In this document: positions 55,029-63,349 of the stretch, in pieces
Layout: every line of letters starts with the position of its first letter
Position numbering within the stretch: position 1 is the first letter of the stretch
Assembly (NCBI GenBank): GCA_019359175.1
Contig: JAHHHU010000002.1
Coordinates: 186,001 to 250,000 of the forward strand
Origin: Phormidium tanganyikae FI6-MK23
GTDB lineage: Bacteria > Cyanobacteriota > Cyanobacteriia > Leptolyngbyales > Leptolyngbyaceae
Reading direction: 5' to 3'
DNA length: 64,000 nucleotides
Notes under the pieces: generated by a model
Databases searched by the model: none
Told to the model about the DNA's origin: nothing
What the model saw: the letters and a program-made list of their open reading frames with translations, nothing else
Made by a program: the position numbers and the translations under genes

Positions 55029-57230
55029 ATGGCAGAGTCGATCGATTTGGAAATCTCCAATCAGTCAAGTACAACGGTAGACCCCAATCCTGCACCCTCT
55101 GCGATCAGAGAATCCGAGTGGTTGCTGCAAACCGTCGTGGAAAACCTGAACGATGGCGTAGTCATCACCAATTTGCAAGATCAGGTGATGTACGTCAATT
55201 CGCGCCTCGCGAAACTGGTCGGGTGTTCGGTTGCAGAAATGCTGGGTAAACCCGCCCATCACTTTTTTCACGCGATCGAAGGCTGGTTCGATTTCCAAGG
55301 AGCCTCCGAAGAAGCGCAACCGTTCTACGGCTGGAAAGAAGGACAACTCCGCCGCAAAGATGGACGCAAGTTTTGGGCAGAGGTGAACGCAACTCTGTTG
55401 TGCAATGCCACCGGAGGAGCGACCGGAACGCTGATCACCGTAAAAGACATCACCGAGCGTAAATGGCTAGAAGAATATCTGCGTCTACTCGAATCGGTCG
55501 TCGTCAATGCAAACGAAATTGTGATGATTTCGCAGCTCGAAGAATCGATCGATGATCCGTTGAGCCTGAGAATTATCTACGTCAATGATGCGTTTTCGCG
55601 GACAACAGGCTATTCTTCGGGCGAAGCGATCGGCAAGTCGGCGTTAGTGCTACTGGGTGATAAAACGTCGAGCTCAGAGGTCGCTCGCATCCGATCAACT
55701 CTGAAAGCTTTTGAGCCAGTGCGAGCAGAAGTAATTCTCTACCGCAAGAGCGAGACGCATTTCTGGGTCGATGTCAACATGGTTCCGATTCGCAATGAAC
55801 AGGGACAAGTCACCCATTTTGTCTCAGTCATGCGTGAAGTCACCGAGCGCAAGATCGTAGAAGAACAACTCCGCCGCAATGCGTTTCATGATTCGCTCAC
55901 AGGTTTACCCAATCGCTTATTGTTCATGGAGCGCTTGAGTCAAACTGTCGATCGCACTAAGGAAGATAAATCTTACCGCTTTGCGCTGTTGTTCTTGGAT
56001 CTCGATCGCTTCAAAGTGATCAACGATAGTTTGGGGCACATGATCGGGGATCAGTTGTTAATTGCGATCGCGCGACGGTTAGAAGCCTGTCTCAATCAGC
56101 ATGATACGGTGGCAAGACTTGGCGGCGATGAATTCACGATTTTGCTCGAAAATATTCAGCAGGACAGTGATGCCACGAAAATCGCAGAACGAGTTCAGCA
56201 AGCGCTATCTACGCCGTTTAATCTGGATGGACATGAGGTGTTCACTTCTGCCAGTATCGGGATTACGCTCTCGTCAACAGAGTTCGATCGACCAGAAGAC
56301 CTGCTGCGAGGTGCAGATATCGCCATGTATCGCGCCAAAGCCCATGGGAAAGCATGTCATGAGGTCTTTGATACCGATATGCACACTCATGTTGTAGCGC
56401 TGATGCAGTTAGAAAATGACTTGCGACGAGCGGTAGAGCGACAGGATTTTGAGTTGTACTATCAACCGATCGTAGCGCTGGCAACTGGGCAAATTATGGG
56501 ATTTGAGGCGTTGGTGCGCTGGCTACACCCCGAACAAGGAATCATTTCTCCAGGAAAATTTGTTCCGATCGCGGAAGAAACCGGATTGATCATTCCGCTT
56601 GGACAGTGGGTGTTGCGTGAAGCTTGCCGCCAACTCAAACAATGGCAAGATGAATTTGCATCAGAACCGCCGTTGAGCATCAGTGTTAACCTTTCAAGTC
56701 GACAATTTTCGCAACCTAGCCTGATTAACCAGATTCGGCAAATTCTGACAGATACTGGGGTTGATGCTCATTGTCTCAAGCTCGAAATTACCGAAAGCGC
56801 AATCATGGAGAACACTGAATCCGCGATGGATATGTTGCTGCAACTCAAAGCAATGGGGATTCAGCTTTCTGTGGATGACTTTGGTACAGGCTATTCTTCG
56901 TTGGGGTATCTGTATCGATTCCCGATGGATGTATTGAAGATCGATCAATCTTTTGTCAGCCGTGTCGATGTGGATGGCGAGAAGCTAGAACTGGTTCGCA
57001 CGATCATTACCTTGGCGTGGAATCTGGGAATGGATGTAGTGGCGGAAGGGGTGGAAACGACAAAGCAACTGGCGCAGTTAAAAGCGCTGAAGTGTGAGTA
57101 TGCCCAAGGGTACTTATTCTCGAAGCCCCTGACCCGGACGGATGCGGCAAAACTGATTCCTAAATCCTATCCATTTTTGCATTTGACGCGGATCTCGCCC
57201 TCGAATAGCAGACTGGCAGAGGATGTTTAG
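55029..57230 (+). CDS. PAS-PAS-GGDEF-EAL c-di-GMP turnover protein
   Basis: From ATG 55029 the product is 733 aa; an in-frame TTG/ATG region 42 bases upstream is less likely. Two PAS domains (about 30-150 and 155-275; VENLNDGVVITNLQDQVMYV and RTTGYSSGEAIGKSALVLL) precede a GGDEF domain with the intact RLGGDEF near residue 365 and an EAL domain with FEALVRWLHP (about 490), ENTES, DDFGTGYSS and DQSFV. Both active sites look complete. No RxxD inhibitory site is seen before GGDEF. No membrane helix, so it is cytoplasmic. It may set c-di-GMP levels for PilZ proteins such as BcsA. Confidence 0.93.
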   Translation: MAESIDLEISNQSSTTVDPNPAPSAIRESEWLLQTVVENLNDGVVITNLQDQVMYVNSRLAKLVGCSVAEMLGKPAHHFFHAIEGWFDFQGASEEAQPFYGWKEGQLRRKDGRKFWAEVNATLLCNATGGATGTLITVKDITERKWLEEYLRLLESVVVNANEIVMISQLEESIDDPLSLRIIYVNDAFSRTTGYSSGEAIGKSALVLLGDKTSSSEVARIRSTLKAFEPVRAEVILYRKSETHFWVDVNMVPIRNEQGQVTHFVSVMREVTERKIVEEQLRRNAFHDSLTGLPNRLLFMERLSQTVDRTKEDKSYRFALLFLDLDRFKVINDSLGHMIGDQLLIAIARRLEACLNQHDTVARLGGDEFTILLENIQQDSDATKIAERVQQALSTPFNLDGHEVFTSASIGITLSSTEFDRPEDLLRGADIAMYRAKAHGKACHEVFDTDMHTHVVALMQLENDLRRAVERQDFELYYQPIVALATGQIMGFEALVRWLHPEQGIISPGKFVPIAEETGLIIPLGQWVLREACRQLKQWQDEFASEPPLSISVNLSSRQFSQPSLINQIRQILTDTGVDAHCLKLEITESAIMENTESAMDMLLQLKAMGIQLSVDDFGTGYSSLGYLYRFPMDVLKIDQSFVSRVDVDGEKLELVRTIITLAWNLGMDVVAEGVETTKQLAQLKALKCEYAQGYLFSKPLTRTDAAKLIPKSYPFLHLTRISPSNSRLAEDV

Positions 57231-57312
57231 GAGTGTGGATTGATAAGGCGGGTAGGATTTCCGTACTATTGATGTGAAGAATCAATGAATCTTGTAAGTA
57301 GAAAATAGGCTA

Positions 57313-57358
57313 TTGCACTATCCCAAAAAACTGAACCCGAAAAATTGGGATAGTGTAA
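57313..57358. terminator. Hairpin between the GGDEF-EAL gene and the PilZ ORF
   Basis: CACTATCCCA (57316-57325) and TGGGATAGTG (57346-57355) are complementary, with three more pairs outside, around an A-rich 20-base loop. The location between convergent genes suggests a terminator. Confidence 0.55.
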
Positions 57359-57371
57359 CCTTGCAATAAAA

Positions 57372-57911
57372 TTAGGAGCGGCTAACTGTGAGGTTCGTTC
57401 GACGAGGGCGCAACGATCGCCAAAAGCTACTCGCGATGAATGCGAACGATTGGAACAAATCATCGATTGAGTTACGCCGTTGAGCATAGCGCTTGCGCAT
57501 ATCCGAGTAGACTACTAAACTCAGAGCATCTTTCTGAGCGCGAGTGAGATTGATAAATTCCACTAAAGCGATCGATTGACCGTCTTGCTCAGGTGCGACT
57601 TGAATCACACGGGCACGCATTGAGACACGCGCATTAGAATCTCCCACCAGATCCATCTCAATCTCAGGAGAAGGATCGATATCTTGATCCAGCAGAATTC
57701 GAGCGCCAGAATCGCTGACATCAAGCGTTGTACCTTGAATCGATCGACCAAAGTCATGCACGGTTGCTGCGAGATTCCGCGCCAGACGGTGAGCCAGTCG
57801 CCGCTGTGGTTGTTCAAAGTTTGAAGCGTTGCAGATTGAGGTGAAACAGATTGAGCCAGCCCTTGGGTAGATGACTGAGCGCGGACAGGCACTTGCAAGC
57901 CATTCGCGCAC
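57372..57911 (-). CDS. PilZ-domain protein resembling the C-terminus of BcsA (possible fragment)
   Basis: From a GTG at 57911 the product is 179 aa. From about residue 48 it follows BcsA: FEQPQRRLAHRLARNLAATV vs LEQPQLRRSHRLDRKLSATL, the motif DVSDSG in place of NVSETG, and LTRAQKDALSLVVYSDMRKR vs LTRAQLDALSVVIYSDVREW. The c-di-GMP Arg positions are partly changed (RRLAHR). The first 45 residues have no resemblance and contain several Cys, unlike the BcsA membrane part. It could be a free-standing PilZ effector or the remnant of a second bcsA. An IS982 element lies about 110 bases upstream of the start. Confidence 0.62.
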   Translation of the reverse strand: MREWLASACPRSVIYPRAGSICFTSICNASNFEQPQRRLAHRLARNLAATVHDFGRSIQGTTLDVSDSGARILLDQDIDPSPEIEMDLVGDSNARVSMRARVIQVAPEQDGQSIALVEFINLTRAQKDALSLVVYSDMRKRYAQRRNSIDDLFQSFAFIASSFWRSLRPRRTNLTVSRS

Positions 57912-57919
57912 AGTAGAAC

Positions 57920-57954
57920 GATCGAAGTGTTTTACTGTGTTTTACACTTCGATC
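57920..57954. promoter_or_regulatory. Inverted repeat upstream of the PilZ ORF
   Basis: GATCGAAGTGT and ACACTTCGATC are exact complements with a 13-base spacer that contains a GTGTTTTAC direct repeat. It is placed in the presumed promoter or leader of the minus-strand PilZ ORF. Confidence 0.4.
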
Positions 57955-58021
57955 AACCATGACAATCAAGTCATGGCGTGACGAGTTAAGTCAGACATGC
58001 TGTACTAGAACCGTTAAATTA

Positions 58022-59034
58022 ACGTGAGTTCGAGGAGAGAAGTGGCGCAAAAGAAAAGCTGGGACTACGTTTGAAAGAGTAATAACATGCTTTCGAATCT
58101 CAGCTGATGGAACCTATCGTATCGCGCCTCGACCTGACAACGCTGTTCTGCAACGTAGACGATTTCTGTCAGAAGTTTGAATGGGCATGGTCACATCAAC
58201 CGCAACTGCCATCGTTGCCTGGAGAGAAACGCTGTCAGTCCCGTTTGCGCTTGAGTGAGGTGATGACAATTGTGATTGCCTTTCATGCTTCTGGCGCAAG
58301 AACCTTCAAAGATTTCTATACGTTGACAGTGCTACCCCATTGGCGCAAGGCGTTTCCGAATCTGGTGAGCTACAACCGATTTGTGGAATTGATGCCGTGG
58401 TGTCTGATGCTGTTGTGCTGTTTCCTGAGAACGCGACGCGGCGAGATGACTGGGATTGCTTTTGTCGATTCCACTCCGCTTGAGGTATGTCATCCCGCTC
58501 GTGCTCATAGCCACAAGGTGTTCAAGCACCAGGTCGGTTGGGGAAAAAGTTCGACCGGATGGAAGTATGGCTTCAAACTACATCTGATCATCAATGAGCA
58601 GGGTGAACTGCTTGCCTTCAAGCTGACTCCTGCCAACACGGATGACCGTCAACCTGTGCCCGAAATGAGCGAAGGCATCTTCGGCAAGCTATTTGGCGAC
58701 CGGGGCTACATCAGCCAAAAGCTGTTTGAAGAACTGTACAATCGCGGCTTGCAACTGATCACCAAACGCAAGCGCAACATGAAGCAGAAGCTGATCAAGC
58801 TGATTGACAAGATCCTGCTGCGAAAGCGATCTCTGATTGAGTCAGTGAATGACCAACTGAAGAACATTTGTCAGATTGAGCATTCGCGTCATCGCAGTTG
58901 CTGGAATTTTCTCGTCAATCTGATGGCAGGGTTGATTGCTTACACCTATCAGCCCAAGTTACCTGCCCTCGACTTACAGCCCAAAGGTCTACCTGCTCTG
59001 CCTCCCACCATTTTTTAGCCCGTCGAACTCACGT
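58022..59034 (+). mobile_element. Complete IS982-family insertion sequence, 1013 bp
   Basis: The ends are exact 12-base inverted repeats (ACGTGAGTTCGA and TCGAACTCACGT). A 7-base target duplication TAAATTA flanks the element at 58015-58021 and 59035-59041. One intact transposase gene fills it, so the insertion looks recent. Confidence 0.9.
58107..59018 (+). CDS. IS982 family transposase
   Basis: The product is 303 aa, full length for the family. The DDE-type core shows IAFVDSTPLEVCHPAR, GFKLHLIINEQGELLAFKLT, the second acidic site in LFGDRGYISQKLFEEL and ESVNDQLKNICQIEHSRHRS. It mobilises the surrounding 1013-base element. ATG at 58107; the stop lies 16 bases before the right end. Confidence 0.93.
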   Translation: MEPIVSRLDLTTLFCNVDDFCQKFEWAWSHQPQLPSLPGEKRCQSRLRLSEVMTIVIAFHASGARTFKDFYTLTVLPHWRKAFPNLVSYNRFVELMPWCLMLLCCFLRTRRGEMTGIAFVDSTPLEVCHPARAHSHKVFKHQVGWGKSSTGWKYGFKLHLIINEQGELLAFKLTPANTDDRQPVPEMSEGIFGKLFGDRGYISQKLFEELYNRGLQLITKRKRNMKQKLIKLIDKILLRKRSLIESVNDQLKNICQIEHSRHRSCWNFLVNLMAGLIAYTYQPKLPALDLQPKGLPALPPTIF

Positions 59035-59167
59035 TAAATTAAGGAAAAATCAGGAAGTAAGGAGTGATGCAATTCAAAAATTTCAGGACTCTCGAATGCG
59101 GATTCACGAAATCTGCGCCTGAGTGGGATTAAGCACAAACAGCGCAGGAGTCATAAATGAACTCTGA

Positions 59168-59468
59168 TTTACCGGAATGGAGAGTTTGAGAACCCTTAAA
59201 GCCCCTAGCTTCAGATACTACCGTGTACACACAAGTCTCTTGATCGGTCATTGCTGAGATCTTCGCCCCCCAAGTCCCCCAAATTTGGGGGACTTTGAAC
59301 CTAAGAAATTTCTTGAGGTTCTGGAAAGCTCTCGATTTCAAAGTCCCCCATTCTGGGGGATTTAGGGGGCTGAAGCCGACCCAAACGGAGCGACTAACGA
59401 CTTATGTGTACACGGTAGTATCTGAAGCTAGGGGCTTTAAGGGTTCTCAAACTCTCCATTCCGGTAAA
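59168..59468. mobile_element. MITE-like palindromic element, 301 bp
   Basis: The ends are 69-base inverted repeats with one mismatch (left from TTTACCGGAATGG, right ending CCATTCCGGTAAA). The centre holds nested C-rich/G-rich palindromes (CCCCCAAATTTGGGGG at about 59272). It has no transposase gene. GATTT occurs at the left edge and again just beyond the right edge and could be a target duplication. Confidence 0.7.
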
Positions 59469-59543
59469 CGATTTTTGAAGGTGGAACAGTTGATCGCGTT
59501 AGCTCCAGAGGCGAAACTAACTATCGTAGATAAGTAGAAGCAA

Positions 59544-62426
59544 TTAGAACTGCCCCTCGATCGCAGGAACGCATCGTTCACACAGCAAAGGATGTGCTTC
59601 TGATTCGCCGACGTGAGTTGAATAGTTCCAACAGCGATCGCATTTTTTACCTTCAGCATCAACAACACCAATTCCCAAAGTTTCTGTTTGAGTGGTGTAT
59701 TTTGCTTCGGTTAAGCGATCGCTTAAATCTAATAGTTCAACTTGCGATGTAATAAATAGATAGCGCAGTTCATCAACATGATTTCCGCTCAAACTATCAG
59801 CAGGATTTAATGCCTGAAGCTTCGATCGTAGTTCTGAATCTGAGACGCATAACAGTAACTTCGCTTCGAGTGAAGACCCGATCGCTTTATCTGTTCGCGC
59901 TTGTTCCAGTACTTTGTTCGCTTCTGCTCGGAGTTCTCGCAACTGTTCCCATTGTTGTGCTAACTCTGGATTGCGCCATTGATCATTAAGCTTCATCCAT
60001 CCCGCTTCAAACACCGATTTGTAAGGCGTTTTGTAAGGTAGGTACTGCCAGATATCTTCTGCCATGTGTGAGAGAACAGGCGCGATCGATTTTGCCAAGT
60101 TCTCAAGCGCGATCGCTAAAACGGTCTGACAACTCCGACGACGCTCTGCACTCAGTGAACTGATGTACAACCGATCTTTTGCAATGTCGAGGTAGAAGTT
60201 AGACAAATCGACGGTACAGAAGTTTTGTACCGTTTGGAAAAAGCGGAAGAACTGATAGGTTTCAAACGAGTCTTGGATTTCGTCGAATACTTCCGTCATG
60301 CGGTGCAGCATATATCGATCGAGTTCCGACAACTGCTCGTAAGCTACTGCATCTTTTGCTGGATCAAAGTCATGTAAATTCCCTAGCAAAAATCGTGCTG
60401 TGTTGCGGATCTTGCGATACACATCCGACATCTGTTTGAGGATGTTTTTACCGATCGGAACATCATTGGTATAGTCCACCGAAGACACCCATAACCGCAA
60501 GATATCCGCGCCATAAGGCGGCTCTTGCTGTTGGTTCTTGCCTCCTTCGATGACGATCATCGGATCAACGACGTTACCCAATGACTTACTTTGTTTACGT
60601 CCTTGTTCATCCAAGGTAAAACCATGTGTCAACACTGTTTTGTAAGGCGCTTGTCCCTGTGTTGCAACACTAGTGAGTAAGCTCGATTGGAACCAGCCGC
60701 GATGTTGATCAGAACCTTCAAGATACATATCGGCGGGATAACGTAACTCCGATCGCTGTTCCACGACTGCCGCCCAAGATGACCCCGAATCAAACCAGAC
60801 ATCCATTGTGTCTGTACCTTTGCGGTAGTTTTTACCGTGGTACTTTTCGGGTAAGAGTTCTTCGATCGACAATTCCCACCAAGCATCGGAACCCTTTTCC
60901 GCAACGATCGCTTGAACATACGCGATCGTTTCTTCGTTCAGCAGCGGCTCACCCGTTTCCTCGTCGTAAAACACTGGAATCGGAACGCCCCAACTGCGCT
61001 GACGTGAGATACACCAATCCGATCGCTCTGTCACCATTGATGTAATCCGGTTTTCGCCTTGTGCTGGAATCCAGTTCACTTGTGCGATCGCTTCTAATGC
61101 CTGATCTCGGAACCCTTCCACTGAAGCAAACCATTGTTCAGTCGCGCGGAAGATCGTTGGTTTCTTCGTGCGCCAATCATAAGGATATTTGTGTTGATAT
61201 GGCTCTTCTTTAAGTAGCGATCGCGCTTCTTGCAATGCCGCAATCACCGCAGGATTGCCATCACCCAGCACATTCAAGCCTTGGAACTGTCCCGCCTCTT
61301 CGGTAAAGTTGCCATCATCATCGACCGGAGACAGAATCGGTAATCCGTAGCGCTGACCGACAAGATAGTCATCTTGACCATGCCCCGGAGCCGTGTGAAC
61401 TAACCCTGTCCCGGAATCGGTCGTGACATAATCGCCACCGATTACGATTTCACTAATACGATCGAACAACGGATGCCGATAGGTGGAATGCTCCAACAAT
61501 CGACCCATCATCGTTGCTTTGATTTCCAGAGAAGTACCCAGCACTTCAGATAAGCGATCGACCAAATCCTTCGCTACGATCAGATACTTAAAGCGTCCCG
61601 GTGCATTCTCGCCAACTTCCACCACGGCATAAACCAGATCCGGGTTCACACTCACCGCTAAGTTTGCCGGAATCGTCCAAGGAGTTGTCGTCCAGATCGC
61701 CACACCCAACTCACCCAAAAACGGATCGAGTGGCATTTGCAAATCTTTCGAGAGATTCAGCACTTCGAACGCAGCGTACAAACTCCGCGAAGTATGACCC
61801 TCTGGATATTCCAATTCCGCTTCTGCTAGTGCCGTTTTAGAACTCGGACTCCAGTGAACAGGCTTCAAGCCTCGATAGATATAGCCTTTGAGTACCATTT
61901 GCCCAAACACGCCGATCTGAGCCGCTTCGTATTCCGGTTTCAGTGTCAAATAAGGATGTTCCCAATCGCCCCAAACGCCATAGCGCTTGAAGCTGGCGGA
62001 TTGTTGAGCGACTGTATCGATCGCGAAATCTCTCGCTTTTTGTCGCAGCGACAACGGAGTCAGTTGCCGACGTTCTTCGGGCTTGAGGGTTTGAAGAACT
62101 TTTAACTCGATCGGTAAACCATGACAATCCCATCCGGGTACGTAGCGAACTTTCCGCCCTTTGAGCAATTGATATTTATTAATCGTATCTTTGAGGATTT
62201 TGTTCATCGCGTGACCGATGTGAAGCGCACCGTTTGCGTAGGGCGGCCCGTCATGCAGAATGAACAATTCACCCGGATTCTCTTGCGACAGGTGTTCGTA
62301 AATTTGCTGCTCTGCCCAAAATTTTTGCAATTCAGGCTCACGTTTGACAGCATTCGCACGCATATCAAACTTCGTTTGGGGCAGGTTCACGCTTTTTTTG
62401 TAGGAACCGGGTTCTGTCGCAGTCAT
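59544..62426 (-). CDS. ileS: Isoleucyl-tRNA synthetase
   Basis: The product is 960 aa. The HIGH motif lies in GALHIGHAMNKILKD and the KMSKS loop is KQSKSLGN. The editing domain and the Zn-binding end CDRCWNYSTHVGE with CERC are intact. It charges tRNA-Ile in translation. It is the longest intact minus-strand frame here and carries no frameshift. Upstream it is divergent from the DUF6888/6887 locus. Confidence 0.97.
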   Translation of the reverse strand: MTATEPGSYKKSVNLPQTKFDMRANAVKREPELQKFWAEQQIYEHLSQENPGELFILHDGPPYANGALHIGHAMNKILKDTINKYQLLKGRKVRYVPGWDCHGLPIELKVLQTLKPEERRQLTPLSLRQKARDFAIDTVAQQSASFKRYGVWGDWEHPYLTLKPEYEAAQIGVFGQMVLKGYIYRGLKPVHWSPSSKTALAEAELEYPEGHTSRSLYAAFEVLNLSKDLQMPLDPFLGELGVAIWTTTPWTIPANLAVSVNPDLVYAVVEVGENAPGRFKYLIVAKDLVDRLSEVLGTSLEIKATMMGRLLEHSTYRHPLFDRISEIVIGGDYVTTDSGTGLVHTAPGHGQDDYLVGQRYGLPILSPVDDDGNFTEEAGQFQGLNVLGDGNPAVIAALQEARSLLKEEPYQHKYPYDWRTKKPTIFRATEQWFASVEGFRDQALEAIAQVNWIPAQGENRITSMVTERSDWCISRQRSWGVPIPVFYDEETGEPLLNEETIAYVQAIVAEKGSDAWWELSIEELLPEKYHGKNYRKGTDTMDVWFDSGSSWAAVVEQRSELRYPADMYLEGSDQHRGWFQSSLLTSVATQGQAPYKTVLTHGFTLDEQGRKQSKSLGNVVDPMIVIEGGKNQQQEPPYGADILRLWVSSVDYTNDVPIGKNILKQMSDVYRKIRNTARFLLGNLHDFDPAKDAVAYEQLSELDRYMLHRMTEVFDEIQDSFETYQFFRFFQTVQNFCTVDLSNFYLDIAKDRLYISSLSAERRRSCQTVLAIALENLAKSIAPVLSHMAEDIWQYLPYKTPYKSVFEAGWMKLNDQWRNPELAQQWEQLRELRAEANKVLEQARTDKAIGSSLEAKLLLCVSDSELRSKLQALNPADSLSGNHVDELRYLFITSQVELLDLSDRLTEAKYTTQTETLGIGVVDAEGKKCDRCWNYSTHVGESEAHPLLCERCVPAIEGQF

Positions 62427-62529
62427 AAGAAAGAGGCTAAGGAATCAAGTATCCGTCTATTCTGTCAGGAATTTCGCCACTGTGGAGATTGAAGCGAAAT
62501 TTGTTTTGCCTTCTCCGGGAAATCTAAAT

Positions 62530-62729
62530 ATGTCAGAATTGAGGAACAAGTTATCAATCCCACTGTTGCACAGGCGTTCAAATCTGTTGAACTCTGCCAA
62601 AAGCTTTCCGACTTATACCGAGATATTCATTTATTTCGGTTTGATCCTCTTCTTGGAAACATCTACATCTTGGCTCAAGAAAACATCGAAATTGTCATTT
62701 ATCCGGCTGGAAATTGGGAGTTTGTATGA
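62530..62729 (+). pseudogene. DUF6888-like gene with a frameshift near the start
   Basis: From 62538 the frame reads VAQAFKSVELCQKLSDLYRD, IHLFRFDPLLGNIYILAQE and IEIVIYPAGNWEFV and stops at 62729, matching small cyanobacterial DUF6888 proteins as I recall them. The only nearby ATG (62530) reads MSE and then leaves the frame; one extra A at 62537-62538 would give MSEIEEQVINPTVAQ and a 66-residue protein. Without it only a rare ATT start is available. The TGA overlaps the ATG of the next gene. Confidence 0.6.
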
Positions 62730-62914
62730 CGAAGCAAGACTTTAAAGCCATGAGTAAGGATGATCTCAGAGCATACGTACTCGCTCATCGAGATGATGAT
62801 GACGCGATTCGAGAGCTATTCAGCCGTCGCAGTCCAAATCCCGTAATTTACACTACAAACGACCCAGAAGAAATTAGGGAGATTTTGAGAAAGAAGATCG
62901 CGGGTGAGATTTAG
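62726..62914 (+). CDS. DUF6887-like small protein
   Basis: The product is 62 aa, starting MTKQDFKAMSKDDLRAYVLA, with HRDDDDAIRELFSRR. It matches the short acidic DUF6887 family often coded directly after DUF6888 (family names from memory). The pair resembles a toxin-antitoxin arrangement, which is a guess. The start overlaps the end of the broken upstream gene by four bases. Confidence 0.7.
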   Translation: MTKQDFKAMSKDDLRAYVLAHRDDDDAIRELFSRRSPNPVIYTTNDPEEIREILRKKIAGEI

Positions 62915-62932
62915 ACAAAAAAGAAACTAGAC

Positions 62933-62966
62933 AAAAAAGAAACCGAGAATCATCGGTTTCTTTTTT
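62933..62966. terminator. Bidirectional terminator
   Basis: Arms AAAAAAGAAACCGA and TCGGTTTCTTTTTT are exact complements around GAATCA. A 16-base tandem duplication (TAGACAAAAAAGAAAC twice, 62912-62943) overlaps its left arm. Confidence 0.85.
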
Positions 62967-62968
62967 CG

Positions 62969-63163
62969 TTAATTCTGTCCTTCTTTTTCCTGCATGAATT
63001 GCTCAATGTCTGCTAGCGCTTGTTCAAGCTCGATCGAGAAACTGGTGGGCGCTTCTGGGGTCGGCTTCTCTTCAGGAGCGCAGAGGGTTTGTTCTAATTT
63101 GTTCAGCGACTCGGCAAACGCTTGGGCGGCGGCGCGACGCAATTCTCGCTGCTGATAATCCAT
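62969..63163 (-). CDS. Small acidic protein, unknown function
   Basis: The product is 64 aa: MDYQQRELRRAAAQAFAESL, a Pro/Glu linker, then IELEQALADIEQFMQEKEG. Helical, no membrane segment. Small proteins of this pattern occur widely in cyanobacteria without known function. It ends at a shared terminator and is divergent from lpd. Confidence 0.65.
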   Translation of the reverse strand: MDYQQRELRRAAAQAFAESLNKLEQTLCAPEEKPTPEAPTSFSIELEQALADIEQFMQEKEGQN

Positions 63164-63349
63164 AAGTTCACTCCTAAACCGTTTGAGACATCTCGCCCCG
63201 AAGCGATTACTAAAATTTTCACGGGGACTCCGCTTGGATCAGGATGCCCAGTTCAGAAAAAAGCATTTCACGATCGATTTATCGGTTCGTGTTGTCGAAT
63301 CGACGCTCCACAGATGAGAATAAATAGGCATTGAGAACGGGAGGGAACT

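Noticed and set aside
57605-57898. 97-aa minus-strand ORF overlapping the PilZ ORF
   Set aside because: It loses all PilZ similarity; its Ser/Gln-rich start is curious, but no family was recognised.
59295-59537. 80-aa plus-strand ORF across the MITE right arm
   Set aside because: Most of it reads the palindromic arm; only the last 19 residues look protein-like, possibly the tail of an interrupted gene.
62482-62745. 87-aa plus-strand ORF over the DUF6888 region
   Set aside because: The alternative phase gives the recognisable DUF6888 sequence, so this frame is a shadow.
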